From contig NW_025062478.1 in assembly GCF_000002995.4 (NCBI RefSeq), positions 4,440,001 through 4,504,000 on the forward strand: a DNA stretch of 64,000 nucleotides. Direction: 5' to 3'. Numbering within the stretch: position 1 is the stretch's first letter; every line of letters begins with the position of its first letter. A model generated the notes under the pieces. The model saw only the letters and a program-made list of their open reading frames with translations, was not told where the DNA came from and searched no databases. The translations under genes were made by a program, and so were the position numbers. The DNA comes from Brugia malayi. Lineage: Eukaryota; Nematoda; Chromadorea; Rhabditida; Onchocercidae. Below are positions 25,901 to 38,100 of this stretch, one piece after another.

Positions 25901-27148
25901 ATGATGCAATTAGAAGTGATGGATCTAAAAAACTGAAATTGCTTCATTTATTAATCTAATAAATGATCAACATACTCTGATGCACTTAACTTTTATTTTT
26001 CACACCATTCTCCACAAAAATGAGGTGTAAAAAATATAACAAACATACATTCTGTAACAATGCCAGTAGTGTAAGCTCGTGTCCAATGCAGCATGCAGTT
26101 AATGTTGGTGTCATGCCATGCAAATTGGGAATGTTGGGATTAGCGCCATTATCCAACAAAGCTTCTGCAATACTAGCTTGTGAACAAGCAGTTGCATAAG
26201 CTAATGCTGTATCACCCATATTATCCTGTTTATCAATCGCAGCATCCTTCCGCATTAATAATCGTACCTTGAAAGGAAATCCTTTTATTAAGCCAAACTA
26301 TAAACTAAAGTAGCCAAAAAACATAATGGTTTAGCTATGGATGAATACAAAAGATTAACTTTTCAAAATATAAATTCGAATTTATTATCTTTCAAATTTT
26401 TTAATGAATGGAATTCTTTTATTAGCAAAACAAGGATTCTCAAAATTTTTTACAGTTGTGAAAAAAAAAAAAACTTACAACAGCCAAATTTCCACATGTA
26501 GCAGCAAGCATTAGAGCTGTTTGTCCATTAGCATTGCATAAATCCACCAAAGCTCCTGATCTAAGCAATAGTGCACAAACTGCTTCATGTCCAAGATAAG
26601 CTGCATACATTAATGAACTCCACCCGCTTCCATTCAAACGATTTGCATCGAAACCCGTCTCCAACTGTGCCTGAAAATGGTAATTCGACGTTCTGAAAGA
26701 AAAAGAATATAGTAATTGTCTGCATGACCTCATATCTTCCAGTGATAACTTCTTGAAGAAAACAAATCATAGTTAATGCTTTAACATTTACTCTAATAGA
26801 CATATTATACTTATAATAACATAGTTTGGAGTTATAATTATAATTAAAATACTTCAAAAAATAACATGACATATCTGTTTACTTATATAATATCATATCT
26901 CTTAGTAATTGATTTACTTTTTCTGATTAAATGTCATGGCTTACCTCAATTACTGGTGTATCTCCCATACTAGCTGCAGTATAAACATCGTACGGGCTAT
27001 AAAGTGCATCATCGTATACCCGCGGGAGTTGCACCGGGGTCTGAGAAGTTTGCTCATAACATTTGATTATATTTCTTACCGTTGTGTTGTTGTGAGATAT
27101 TTTAGGTAAATCATCACTAAAACGCACCGAACGTACTGCGCCTGCCAT
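22999..27148 (-). CDS. anks3: Ankyrin repeat and SAM domain protein 3 (ANKS3) homologue
   Basis: Eight exons, 5' to 3': 27148-26945, 26670-26479, 26267-26049, 24856-24758, 24424-24251, 24133-23990, 23644-23489 and 23109-22999. All junctions are phase 0; total 432 aa. Exons 1-4 encode ankyrin repeats (about residues 55-235), including YTAASMGD, GSGWSSLMYAAYLGH, NGQTALMLAATCGN and DNMGDTALAYATACSQ, which track human ANKS3 (HTAASIG, GGGWTPLMYASYIGH, EGQTPLMLASSCGN). Exons 5-6 hold the SAM domain (about 250-315): LKLEKYIEIFETENIDLNLF, DLMEIGI and AFGPRKKM, close to the ANKS3 DLKEIGITLFGPKRKM. Exon 7 is a Gln/Glu-rich coiled coil, and exon 8 matches the short C-terminal helix. ANKS3 is known as a SAM-domain adaptor linking NEK7/NEK8 and BICC1 in the nephronophthisis module. 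The protein is shorter than the human one (about 656 aa) because the long Ser-rich linker is almost absent. The donor GTTATT at the end of exon 6 is weak. Confidence 0.88.
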
Positions 27149-28557
27149 AATTCACCTCAAACATTAAGTAGAAAGGAAAAAAAAAAGAAATGCTAAATTC
27201 GTTAACGAGCGATTTAGTTTATGATCCTTTTTATTTTCCATTTTAATGCATTCTAAAGTACGATAACTTCTTTCCACACTCTTTTTCCTTTGCATTCGTA
27301 ACAATATGAATGATTAATAATTATTTGCTAAAATACTTACAATATCGATTACATTAAATAAGACAGTGAATAAAGATTAAGGTTAGAAATATGAATTGAA
27401 TCAAATTTTAACGTACCAAATTTATCAGTTTTTTTTTGCGAAAATTTATAAAACTTGAACAACTATAGTATTTTCTTTTTCTTCCATTTTCTTAAAGTAA
27501 TAAAATTACCAAGGAGATCTTCGATAAACTTTTTCATGTTTGATAATAATTATATACTAATAAATAGACAAAAATATACTAATAAATAGACAAAAAAGGA
27601 TAATAAATGAATGAAGTACGATGATCACAAACATATATAAAATAGTAAAATAAGGCATTCTTTAGTTTTGGTTGCTGATGAACAATATAATATTATGATA
27701 ATCGTGATACTGTTATAGATCAATAAAAGGAACTTCTGGAGTTTTCTCAAAACTATTTGCACAGTGATGCTTCGTTGCACAAACACTCTGTCTAGCATAT
27801 TAATCATCATTTATATTTAATACATCCACTGGAATTTTTAACCATGTTCCTGATAAATTTGATGAATTCAATAACCTTATCAGATTTAGATCTTTAATAC
27901 TTTGATAGCAAAAACACATTGAATCTGTTTTTCATTAACTAGTTTTTATTTTAATTAATACACATCTTTAGGGCGTTACAATATGTTATATTATTTTTTA
28001 TGACAACTTATCCAAAATAGATCCAAAGATAATAAATTGATGACATGGATGCCATGAAGAATACAAAAAAGTGCTTATTTCAATAGCCAGATTTTACTAC
28101 GCTATTTTAAATTGTTTCGTTTTCAAAACTGAATTTGAATTCAACGGTCCCAACACTAACAGCCACTGAGTTTGCTGGTCAATGTTACTTACACTAATTT
28201 TTTCACCCTTCTATTTCTTTGACAAAATAGACCCGATAAATAAGAGATAGAAATATTGAGCCTGGAACGCCAGATGAATTTTTACCGAATTTTGATCTGA
28301 GGAAAAAATTTTCTTTTTTTTTTGAGAAAAACAAATATTAATAATTTCAAATGTTAGACTAACTTTAGTTAGGCGCTGTTTTAGAATAAACTACTTAAGT
28401 AAATTTGATGAAGTAAAATTAATTAATCAAGCATTTAAATGTAATAGAAAAAAAATTGATTAGACGCATAATCTGAAAAAAAATGTTTATTCAATTGGGA
28501 GCAAAAAACACAACAGATAGAAAGAAGAATTATTGGTTGTATTTGGAAGGATGATGG

Positions 28558-28674
28558 TTAAACGATCTGACATCGTTTAAACATCAATCGAAACTTGTTC
28601 TCCAGATGACGATCGCCTACTGCCAAACAAACTAACAATTGATCCCTCTCCATTACATATTCAAAGAATGACAA
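28558..28674 (-). other. Possible terminal exon or gene fragment, unrecognised
   Basis: On the minus strand a good acceptor (GATTTTTGCAG) is followed by 38 open codons beginning LSFFEYVMERDQLLVCLAVG, including HLENKFRLMFKRCQIV, then TAA. Upstream on the same strand (to about 29095) are more fragments that read like protein, such as LFFLYVEQADKFKELLQMRA before GTAAGG and KFCLILEEAIKFLGKKLYRF. I could not join them into one frame. The local base composition is less AT-rich, which by itself lengthens open frames, and a second frame across the same exon is also open. It may be a small gene, a decayed one, or chance. Confidence 0.2.
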
Positions 28675-29650
28675 CTGCAAAAATCTGTACTCTTTCATTT
28701 TAACATCAATGAAACATAAAAATTATCATCGAGTAGCTGTGTTTCTATGTTGATTTCTTTTCTAAAAAAATCAAAAAAATTAATCAGTTTTCAAAACGAT
28801 AAACATTAACGAATCGTAGAGTACGTGCAATTTCCCATTATTCCTATAAAGAGAGAGAAATAATTTAAATGATTCCTCTGCCTTGCTAAAATACAATCCT
28901 TACGCTCTCATTTGTAAAAGCTCTTTAAATTTATCCGCTTGTTCCACGTACAGGAAAAACAGATTAATATTAGTGTCTTTTTAATAATTCCAGATGATTT
29001 ATTATTTGTTCGAATGGAATCGGTATAACTTTTTCCCGAGAAACTTTATGGCTTCTTCCAAAATGAGACAAAACTTAATGATTTCAAAATATTAGTATAA
29101 CTATGTGTGAATACACATAGTTTGGCAAGTTATTCACGAAAATAAGTTCTGAAGACAATCATAAAAGTAACATCCAAAGTACGATATCGTCAATCGTTAT
29201 CGTCAGTATTCACCTATATTATTACCAATTATTTCATAAATGATAATTTCAACTATTACTTTTGTTATTAGTGATGATCACGGTATGACGATATTGTCCA
29301 AGAAAACCATTAACTAATTGCCAGCAAGAAAAGGGAAGACAAGATATGCCGATACTATGATACTAGGATATGATATTCATAACATATGATTGATGACAAT
29401 GATATTGCGATACTATAATGACAATGATACCATAATATGTTATTATGATGACGATGATACTTTGATGTTAGCTAAACTTATCAACGATTTGTAGTAAGTG
29501 TCAACTGATGATGTAATTGCTGGGACAAGCAAAATTACATTGCAATAGTACAATGTGATATTGCATGCAACCAACTGAAATCTGTAAAATACAGTGTTCT
29601 ATGTACATAGAAAAGGTTAAAGTTAATACTATGATAACATATCCCTAATT

Positions 29651-29688
29651 TGACCTCACCTGACCTGCCACTTGACCTCGCCTGACCT
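29651..29688. promoter_or_regulatory. Cluster of four TGACCT (AGGTCA) half-sites, two DR4 pairs
   Basis: TGACCT occurs at 29651, 29661, 29673 and 29683. Spacers are CACC (4), GCCACT (6) and CGCC (4), so a 22-bp unit is repeated twice. AGGTCA direct repeats spaced by four bases are classical binding sites for nuclear receptor dimers. The cluster is GC-rich against an AT-rich background, about 540 bases upstream of the EIF1AD ATG and 2.5 kb upstream of ANKS3. Binding is inferred, not shown. Confidence 0.45.
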
Positions 29689-30225
29689 GCCCGTAATGTC
29701 ACTGAACATAGAAGTTACCACCAATTAGTAGAGCTGCACGAATTTTACTCATCCAACAAAATTCAGCTTCACGTGGACAGCATACGGCTGAGTGATAGGT
29801 TGGTAATAGTAATTTGAGGGAAGGAGGAGTTAAACGTTCTTTTTCTTCTTAACTCTCATACAGCTTGTCGCTTTGCTGCATTATTGAAATTTAATTAAAT
29901 TATGTTAAGAATAATTATATTTATATAATATAACTGAGCAATTTCACTTGAAAAAATCAAATCTATAGATCGGTTTTCATTTGAAAGATTGATCACTTTT
30001 ACTTGAAAACTTTTATTGATTTAAGAAACAAGCATAAAAAACGTGAGTTTTTGTATTTATGTGATATACATCATTTATGCACTATGTAATAATTTTTGGC
30101 TTTTTTTTAAATTTTTAGAAACTCTCGACATCCTGGCTATCGCTATATTATCGCATTTACTATATCATAATTGTGAACCTAGTACAAGCATACAAGGATT
30201 ATTTATATCGTCTATAGTATCAACT

Positions 30226-31952
30226 ATGTCTCTCGCTACGAAAAAACGTTTTGTGATGAAACAAGCCGAAAGTGAATTGTTCTTGCCGAAAGAGAATGAA
30301 ATCATCGCACGTGTTTTGACATCTCCAGGAAGGAATTTGCACGAGGTTAGACAAAGTCATTTATTCTTCAGTTAGTAAGTATAAAAAAAGCATTCTTACA
30401 ACACCATTGTTGAGGAAAATTTTCGATTTTTTTCTATACTTATCTATTTCTGAACTGCATAATTTATTACTTTAGATATATATGATCAGCATATACTCAA
30501 ACTAATTCTGGTTTGATGCAGAATTCGCTTAAATTTTTATTCAAAACTGATATAAGAACTTACAGTTTCATTACTTCCGTCCATGTCGCTAATGTACATT
30601 TAGTCCTTGAATAGTTTGCAATGGGTGTAATAAGTCAGTAGTACTCATTTCAACTTTTAAATTTTCAGATGTGATCTATTTTTCCACTTTCATTACATAG
30701 AAGCGTTCATTTTATTTAATTGGATTGGTGTATTTTTCAGGTGGATGATGAAAATGGCGAGAAATATTTAGTAAGCATGCCAAGGAAATTTAGGGAGACA
30801 ATTTATGTCAAACGAGGTAGTTTTATTTTTGTTGTGCCGATAAAAGAAGGCATCAAAGTGAAGGCAGAAATTACGCAGATTTTGGATAAAGAAAATGTTT
30901 TATATCTAAGGGAGCAGAAAATGTGGCCCAAAAGGTTTGTACTTTGTTTTATATATGTTTTTATTTAACGAAGTTTTACCATTTTTACTATTTCGTTTAT
31001 TCAGTTTTACAATGACATTTACATATTTAGGCATTGTAACATATGTTGTATGACTGTTTGATTGTCTATTAGAAATACATCTAAAAAAGAAGTAATGCTG
31101 TAAAAAAAGCATAAATATGTATAAAAATAGGACCTTAAGTATGATGGACAGTTCAAGCAAAAAACAAATAAGTCTTGTTTTACACTGTAGAAAAGAAGTC
31201 ACATTTAATGTCTATGGTTTCAAACAATTGTTTTTAGATTCGAATCATATGCAGAAAGTATAACTCGTGAAGCAAAGAGAGGTATTATTGCTGGTAGTGT
31301 GAAAAGGCATGACGTTATCGATGAAGATATGTTACCACCCAGTGATACGAATGATGACAGTGAGTGTGACACGAGTGATGAAGATAATGAAAAGAAGGAT
31401 GAAGACAGCTCGATGGGCGATTTCTCCGATTTAACAGGTTCTCTTTAAAATCATTTATGTTTGAAGTATTACATGTCCGAAAGATTCATTTGTTACAATT
31501 CTTATGTAAAGCTAAATAATTAAACCTTGAAAATTCCAATACTGTTTGAAAGGAGGACTACGAAAAAGCAAGAGTGTATTGCAGATTAGTCAAAGGTAGA
31601 ATATAGAATTGCTGGTCAGTATCCATTTTGCGGTTTAACTTTTGGTCTATCATACTGTCATGGGAGTTATTGTAAAACTTTTTAAATGGTTACTCAATAT
31701 ATAAATCATTTGAAATCACTTTTTGAACACTGATCTCTGGATACCCCTCAGATATTTATGTCAAGTTTTTTACATGGTTTCTGCGCTTTTTGATTTTAAT
31801 TTGTTATATTCATTCTTAACCTTTTTTAAAATACTTTTTTAGAAAGTGAAGAACTGGACGAAGATGATGAGACGGAAAATAGTGATGAAGAATCACAAAA
31901 TGACGGTCTTGCTTTCAAAATATATAATCCAAATCGATTAAGGCGATTATAA
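30226..31952 (+). CDS. eif1ad: EIF1AD homologue (eIF1A-like OB-fold RNA-binding protein)
   Basis: Four exons: 30226-30345, 30741-30934, 31238-31437 and 31843-31952; 207 aa in continuous frame. The start MSLATKKRFVMKQ matches human MSQATKRKHVVKE. The S1/IF1A-type OB fold runs from about residue 15 to 105: IIARVLTSPGRNLHEV (human IVRVLRTPGNNLHEV), KYLVSMPRKFRETIYVKRGS, PIKEGIKVKAEI and LREQKMWPKRF. The C-terminal half is rich in Asp, Glu and Ser and ends basic, NPNRLRRL. In animals EIF1AD is a conserved, largely nuclear eIF1A relative; its molecular role is poorly defined. An upstream in-frame open stretch from 30043 precedes this ATG but carries no family similarity and contains a likely acceptor (TTTTTAG before AAACTCTC), so I took the inner ATG. 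Donors GTTAGA, GTTTGT and GTTCTC are non-consensus but keep phase. Confidence 0.92.
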
Positions 31953-34340
31953 TTTTTGCTTTACTTTTCTCTAATTTTAATTTCGATATTTCAAATGTTT
32001 TTGCTATCGTTCTTACTATATGAATTTTAATATGCCTAAAAAAGGAAATCCTTATTATAAGGATCTCTTTCCTTAGTAATCTTTCCTAATGCAGCTGTAT
32101 AATAGTTTTTGGAGATCATTTTCTGTTTCGAATTGTTTATAAAATTCTTTTGTTTGTTTACTGCTTTTAATTAACCTCATTCTGTTGGCACTTTGTTTTT
32201 CCTGATCTTACATTTCACTGATATTTTTTTTTGACAAAAATTTAATTAAATTTATTCGGATGCATCGCTTCACAAAGGAGATAGTTACAATTACAATTGA
32301 ATTAGAAGTCTAATTTTGCTTCGAGATTTCGGTTACTTCATTGTTGAGCAGTGTTGAAGTTCTCAGTTCTGCTTTTACACAGCGGTGCAAGTATTTACAA
32401 AATATATGTGTTGATCTATATATTGACCTTCAAGTATGGATTAATTCTTTCTATCACTAAACTTGCGTGTGGGGCATCATTCAAGCATTTTAGCAGCAGT
32501 CAAGGAATCAAATAGATTTTGCTGACACTGACTTCTTCAAAAATTGCTTTGAAAATATAACAGACAAACGTCGATATGCATCACAAACTTAGTTTGAAAC
32601 CTCGTGAGATTTCCAGGCGGAATTTCTTGGAAATTGTTTTTTGGTTTGAAAATATCCTCATTTATACCATATGAAGTGTATTTTTATAGAAACATTAGGA
32701 ATCCTTGCTGTTGATGTTTATCTTTTCTGTATATTTAATTCATACACAGGTTTCGGATTAACGAATTGTTTTAATTTAAAGTGAAGTCAGATCATGTCAT
32801 ACCATAATTTACGTACCTGTGCAAGGATCCCTTATATTCCATTTTGCAAAAATTTAAAAATAGGGTGAAAATTTCAAATGGTTGCGAAAAGTTTGTTAAT
32901 AATTATAAGAAACTAATAAGTCACAAAAAGATTCAGAGACTGCTATTTTAAGTCATTTTTCTTCCATTTTTCCTCACATTCATCCTCAAATCTCTTTTCT
33001 CATGGGAAAATTCCTAACATTTCAGTAAACAGAAGTGCAAAAGTATTAACAAAACCTTTTTAAGCTATCTCATTTATGCTTTTTCTTTTTTTATTTTATC
33101 GTTTAAAGTTTGAAAAAAGGTAACTGCTTAAATAAATCACAAAACTTATCTATTTTGTTGTCGAAAAAACTATCTTCATGCTGAACAATTTTGTTTATAA
33201 GTTTGGTTGAATAAATTCAAATTGATTTTAGAAAATTTAATCGCACTATTTGAATGTAAATTTCCACTTGCTTAACTTTTGCCACATTATTATTGCTTTT
33301 TTTTTTTTGGCTTCAAAGGAAACAAAAAACTCTTTAGCACAAAATAATTTAAATAGTATCCATATAAAAGCATCAATTTCCTATTTTACTATTTCTAACT
33401 TTCATGCATATAAGATTGCTTAAATGAGTCTTTGTTATTTGGTCATTTCCTTCCCTCATACCGATGAAATCATTCCACATATTCAAAGAAATGAAAAAGA
33501 AATCACCCAATGATTTATCAGTATGTTCCAATTTTAAATACATATTTCATTTCAGCATGTTTTAATACAACAATTTTATCGTGAACTTAGGGTTGTCTAA
33601 TACTCTTAGCTTAGCTTAGAATTAAATTGGACTTTCGTATGCTCAGGTATCTTCTTTGATTGTCATAGTTGTGCTATAGCCGAACTGAAAGGTCGCTAAC
33701 AATCACAGCACACAGGTATTAGTCTATGGTAACAATATACTGATAAGTTTGTTGAGTTATCTACGAATAGGATGAAAAAAAAAAACTGATGAGGATCTTA
33801 AAGGATATAAATGAACTGAATTAAATAAGTGAGAGAGAGTAGCCGAACTACAACTTGCTATCAGAAAACTGACCGTAACAAAGGATTTAAGTCCATATGT
33901 AGTGAGCATTGACTTACAACAAGCACATGATTAAATTGAGTAAAGAGTTATCAGATGATCTTTGCTCTTTATATAGTAGGAGATTGTCAGTTTCTCAAAG
34001 AATAATTGTTGGATTAAAAAACCTTTACAATATTTCGACACTGTAAGCAAGTTTGGTTTGAAGCAAAGGAGTAATTTTTAACGTATTAAACATACCCTTT
34101 GTTATCAGATGAAAATGTCTAAGTACGTAGATACAGTGGGAAGATGAGATTGTTTACATGATACGATTTGAAACAGTTCTGCATTCTTTTAAAGAATTTT
34201 CAATTAATTTTAGTATTATGAATTAATACAGTTCTATTTGTTACATTTTGAAAGCTATTTGAGTGTCTTATCTCGAGTTTCGCCACATAATTAACAATTT
34301 TTATTAAACATTTGGCAGTGAATGAATGATGAGAATAATG

Positions 34341-34852
34341 ATGGGTGGGATAACTGTAATGATGGGTGGGATAACTGTAATGATGGGTGGGATAACTGTA
34401 ATGATGGGTGGGATAACTGTAATGATGGGTGGGATAACTGTAATGATGGGTGGGATAACTGTAATGATGGGTGGGATAACTGTAATGATGGGTGGGATAA
34501 CTGTAATGATGGGTGGGATAACTGTAATGATGGGTGGGATAACTGTAATGATGGGTGGGATAACTGTAATGATGGGTAACTGTAATGATGGGGGGGATAA
34601 CTGTAATGATGGGTGGGATAACTGTAATGATGGGTGGGATAACTGTAATGATGGGTGGGATAACTGTAATGATGGGTGGGATAACTGTAATGATGGGTGG
34701 GATAACTGTAATGATGGGTGGGATAACTGTAATGATGGGTGGGATAACTGTAATGATGGGTGGGATAACTGTAATGATGGGTGGGATAACTGTAATGATG
34801 GGTGGGATAACTGTAATGATGGGTGGGATAACTGTAATGATGGGTGGGATAA
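34341..34852. repeat. 21-bp minisatellite, 24 units plus a partial
   Basis: The unit is ATGGGTGGGATAACTGTAAT plus G, almost perfectly repeated. One unit near 34572 has lost five bases (GGGAT), and the next has a T-to-G change, giving ATGGGGGGGATAACTG. Because 21 is a multiple of three and the unit has no stop in several frames, long open frames appear on both strands (MMGGITV, WDNCNDG, LSHPSLQ, IPPIITV repeats). None has flanking coding support, so I do not call a gene. Confidence 0.97.
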
Positions 34853-35143
34853 TCTCATTTAAATTACATGAAATTAAAGACAAGATAGCAGTATGATATC
34901 AAGTTTTTGTTTTTTTGTCTTTTTTTGAGTTAAAAATTAAAACTTCAGGATTGTTTCGCTATTCAACTTAATGACTAATTCATTCTATCTTTTTTAATGT
35001 AAACTTTACATTTATAAAGGAATGTAATTTTTTTTTTTATTTTTTTTGTGATTTCAATTTTTTGCTTAAAATTTTGCAATCAATTTCAATTCAAATCAAC
35101 CATTTTTTTTGTCATATTAATCAGTGCTGTGATGTTATATTGT

Positions 35144-35193
35144 CACTTATATGTTCTACACCTATCCTAATGAATAGGTGTAGAATATATGTG
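35144..35193. other. Imperfect ~20-bp-stem hairpin
   Basis: CACTTATATGTTCTACACCT pairs with GGTGTAGAATATATGTG across a short loop (ATCCTAATGAAT region), with a bulge and a mismatch. The shape and length resemble a small pre-miRNA or an old inverted repeat. No expression evidence is available. Confidence 0.4.
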
Positions 35194-38100
35194 ATATATC
35201 TCTTTCACAGATGAATTAAGAATGATAAAAATAAGTAAATTCGAAAGTAGCTGAAAGGAATGCAATCATTTGTTAAATTAGTGAATCCAAATGATATATA
35301 ATTCAAGTAATATTCCAATTATAAGAATACTATTTTATCAATCATTCTTTCTATTGTAAATTTATATTTGTCAATAAATCATTCAAAAATTTTTTTTGAA
35401 ATCTAAAATATATTAGAAATAGAAAAAAAAGCTCCGATAGCTGAAATTTCTTCAATTGGACGATATTTTATAAAATGTTTGTTTTACTTTTTCGTTCTTT
35501 CATTCCATATAACTAATTATCTTTTTTAGCTGCGAATTAATTTTTATTTTCTCACTGGCGCATTTATTTTATGCATAGCACATTTGCCGTATTTAAGTTT
35601 TATTACGGGTATTTGAGCAAATGACCAAAATTTTTTCATTTAACCAAATTCAATGATTTGTATTGAACTAAATGACTGATTGAGTTGAGACTAAAAATCA
35701 TCAGACTTGATGAATTATTGTTAGAGATTTGAATAAATTTCAATGGACAGAATTTCGAAGCTTTTCCAGTTCATAACAGCAGTGTCATTATTGTAAATTT
35801 GTGATGTGTCGAAATAATAAGTAAAAGGTATCAAAAAATTTTTCTTTAAATATTTAATTTTAATTATCAACAGATAACTTCCCACTAAATAAATAAAATT
35901 GTTTAAATACGATCTAACAGGTCTGTTTATGGGGATGCTAATAAGTCAAGCTTGAAAAAAAAAAAAAAAATAAAAAATCGAATGAAATGTTAATACTGAT
36001 ATAATGAGAGAAATGAGTCACTATCGTTTCATCTTTCTAATCTTTGATAATTAACAAATAATTAATAATTAACAAAATAATTAACAAAACTTAATAATTA
36101 ACAAAACTTAAAATCTGGTAAACAAAACAAATCAATTTTAAATGAAGAAGTTAACATTTCATGCATTATACTACTGTTTACGTTTAATTAAAATGAAATC
36201 TTTGATTGTGAAAGCAAAGATTTGTTGTAAATTAGCCAATAACGAAAACGAAAAAAAATGCGAAGAAATTTAATATTCAAAATTATATTCATTTGGAAAA
36301 TGTTACTTTGAGCAAGCTTAAGAACTTTTCTAAAAAAATGTATTAACATTTCAAAAGGATTTTTTGTTTGTGGATAATACCAAACCACTAGGCTCATTTT
36401 TGCTATGACTAGGACAATGTATGGCTAATGACACATCGACACTCGAAATATTGGCCAATTCTAATCTGCCTAGTTATTTGTTTCTTTTTGGCTCATTTTC
36501 CATTCTTTTCTTCTTTCTTTCTTCCTTTTTCGTTTTCTCATTTTTTTACGCTTCTATTTACGCTTAACCGCAACAATTTTTTTCTTTTTTTTGGTTAATT
36601 TATTAAAAAATCAACAGTTGGTCTAATTTTTTTCGATTTCAATATGATGAATTTTAAATAATTTTAATTGCCACAATTTTAATTTTAACTTTATTGAAAG
36701 TTTAAACCTTACTTATTATACTTGCCATTTTATTTTTCAATTAATGAATAATTTTTTTCTTTTATAATCTTCTAGTATAATTTTTAGTAAGGTTAAATTA
36801 CAGAAGTGAATTTCAAACTCTTTTTGTCATTTCTTTTTCCACTTTTCTAAATTACAATTATTTTGTGAAATAAAAATAGCCTAGTTAATTATACCGATTT
36901 TATGGCACACAAGGGACAGCTAAACATTTTTTGGAATCTAAAAATTCACTACTTTAAAACTATGCCACAATTTTCATCATTTAGCTTTATAAATTTTCGT
37001 TACGTGCGTCACTTCTCCAATAATTATAAATTTATAATCCAAGTAATAAAATGTAATTACCTTTTTTTTTTTTTTTTTTTTTCAAATATACATTCTTTTC
37101 TTGTTTTGTTTGTTTTGCTCAATGCATTGTTCCAAAATGAAATAACAATGAACAATTCGTGCATTTTAAAAAAGACGAAAATATAAAAATGCAGGTAAGT
37201 TCAAAGTATTTACCACCTGGTTGTATTTATTATTCGCATAGCAAGTTTGCATTATGATGAACTTAAATTTTAAATAGGAGGGAAGTAATTTAATACTTTA
37301 GTTCTTGCAAAAGTGAAAAAAAAATTACCCATTTTTTGCAGGATAATAAAAAATTAGAAATAATTTATATTATTAATTTGAGCATCAATCGGTCAACAAA
37401 ATTCATTTCTTAAAAAATTCTGTAAATTAAATTGAAACATTAAATAGTTAGCATTTGTAATGAAATAATCCATGAAATATTCATAAAAATATCTGTAATA
37501 TTGAATAAATTGACAAAAGTTGTTTATTCAACTTTTTTTTTTTCTATTTTTCATCATTTTCTACTGCTTATTTATTATCTTCTTAAGAATTTATGGTAAA
37601 TTCTGAAAAAATGAATTTAATTCTATAAAATAGTTTTTATTTTCTTTTATTCTATTGGATGAAACATGAAATATAAGGAAATTTTTGTGTTTTAAGTGTT
37701 TCAAACGATAGAATATTTTATTAAATTTGCAAAGTTTACTGCAATTGATCGCAATATTATTCATTGCTATATGCATTGATTTCTCGTCGATAACAAATTT
37801 AACATTATCCTCAGAAATTAAAAAGAAACAAAGAAATACCAAAATTTGTGAAATAATTCGCGTAATTCTAGTATTAGTAATCTTTTAGATTTCTTTATCA
37901 TTTTTATTAAATTTTTTTATTTAAAGTTATTTTATCTAACATATTAAAAATGTTTACTATCATTTTGATATTTCATTAATAAATTTTATCATTTTTGAAA
38001 TAAATGAGAAAAAGATGATATTTCTGTGAATTATTGGACAAAATTTGATTTTTCTTTTGTCCATAACTTTTATTGTTTGTTTGAAATAAATATTTACCTA

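Larger units (their letters stand above)
27149..30225. other. Intergenic region between divergent ANKS3 and EIF1AD
   Basis: About 3 kb between two genes transcribed away from each other, so both promoters are here. It contains the TGACCT half-site cluster (29651-29688), a CACGTG E-box near 29772, GATA/ATGACGATG-rich sequence at about 29340-29470, a 10-bp-stem hairpin around ACTATGTGTGAATACACATA (29100-29120) and possible coding-like fragments on the minus strand (28558-29095). A TTTTTAG at 30112-30118 may be the trans-splice acceptor for EIF1AD. Confidence 0.4.

Noticed and set aside
34200..34896. Long open frames on both strands across the 21-bp minisatellite
   Set aside because: They exist only because the unit length is a multiple of three; flanks are not coding and frames on both strands are equally open.
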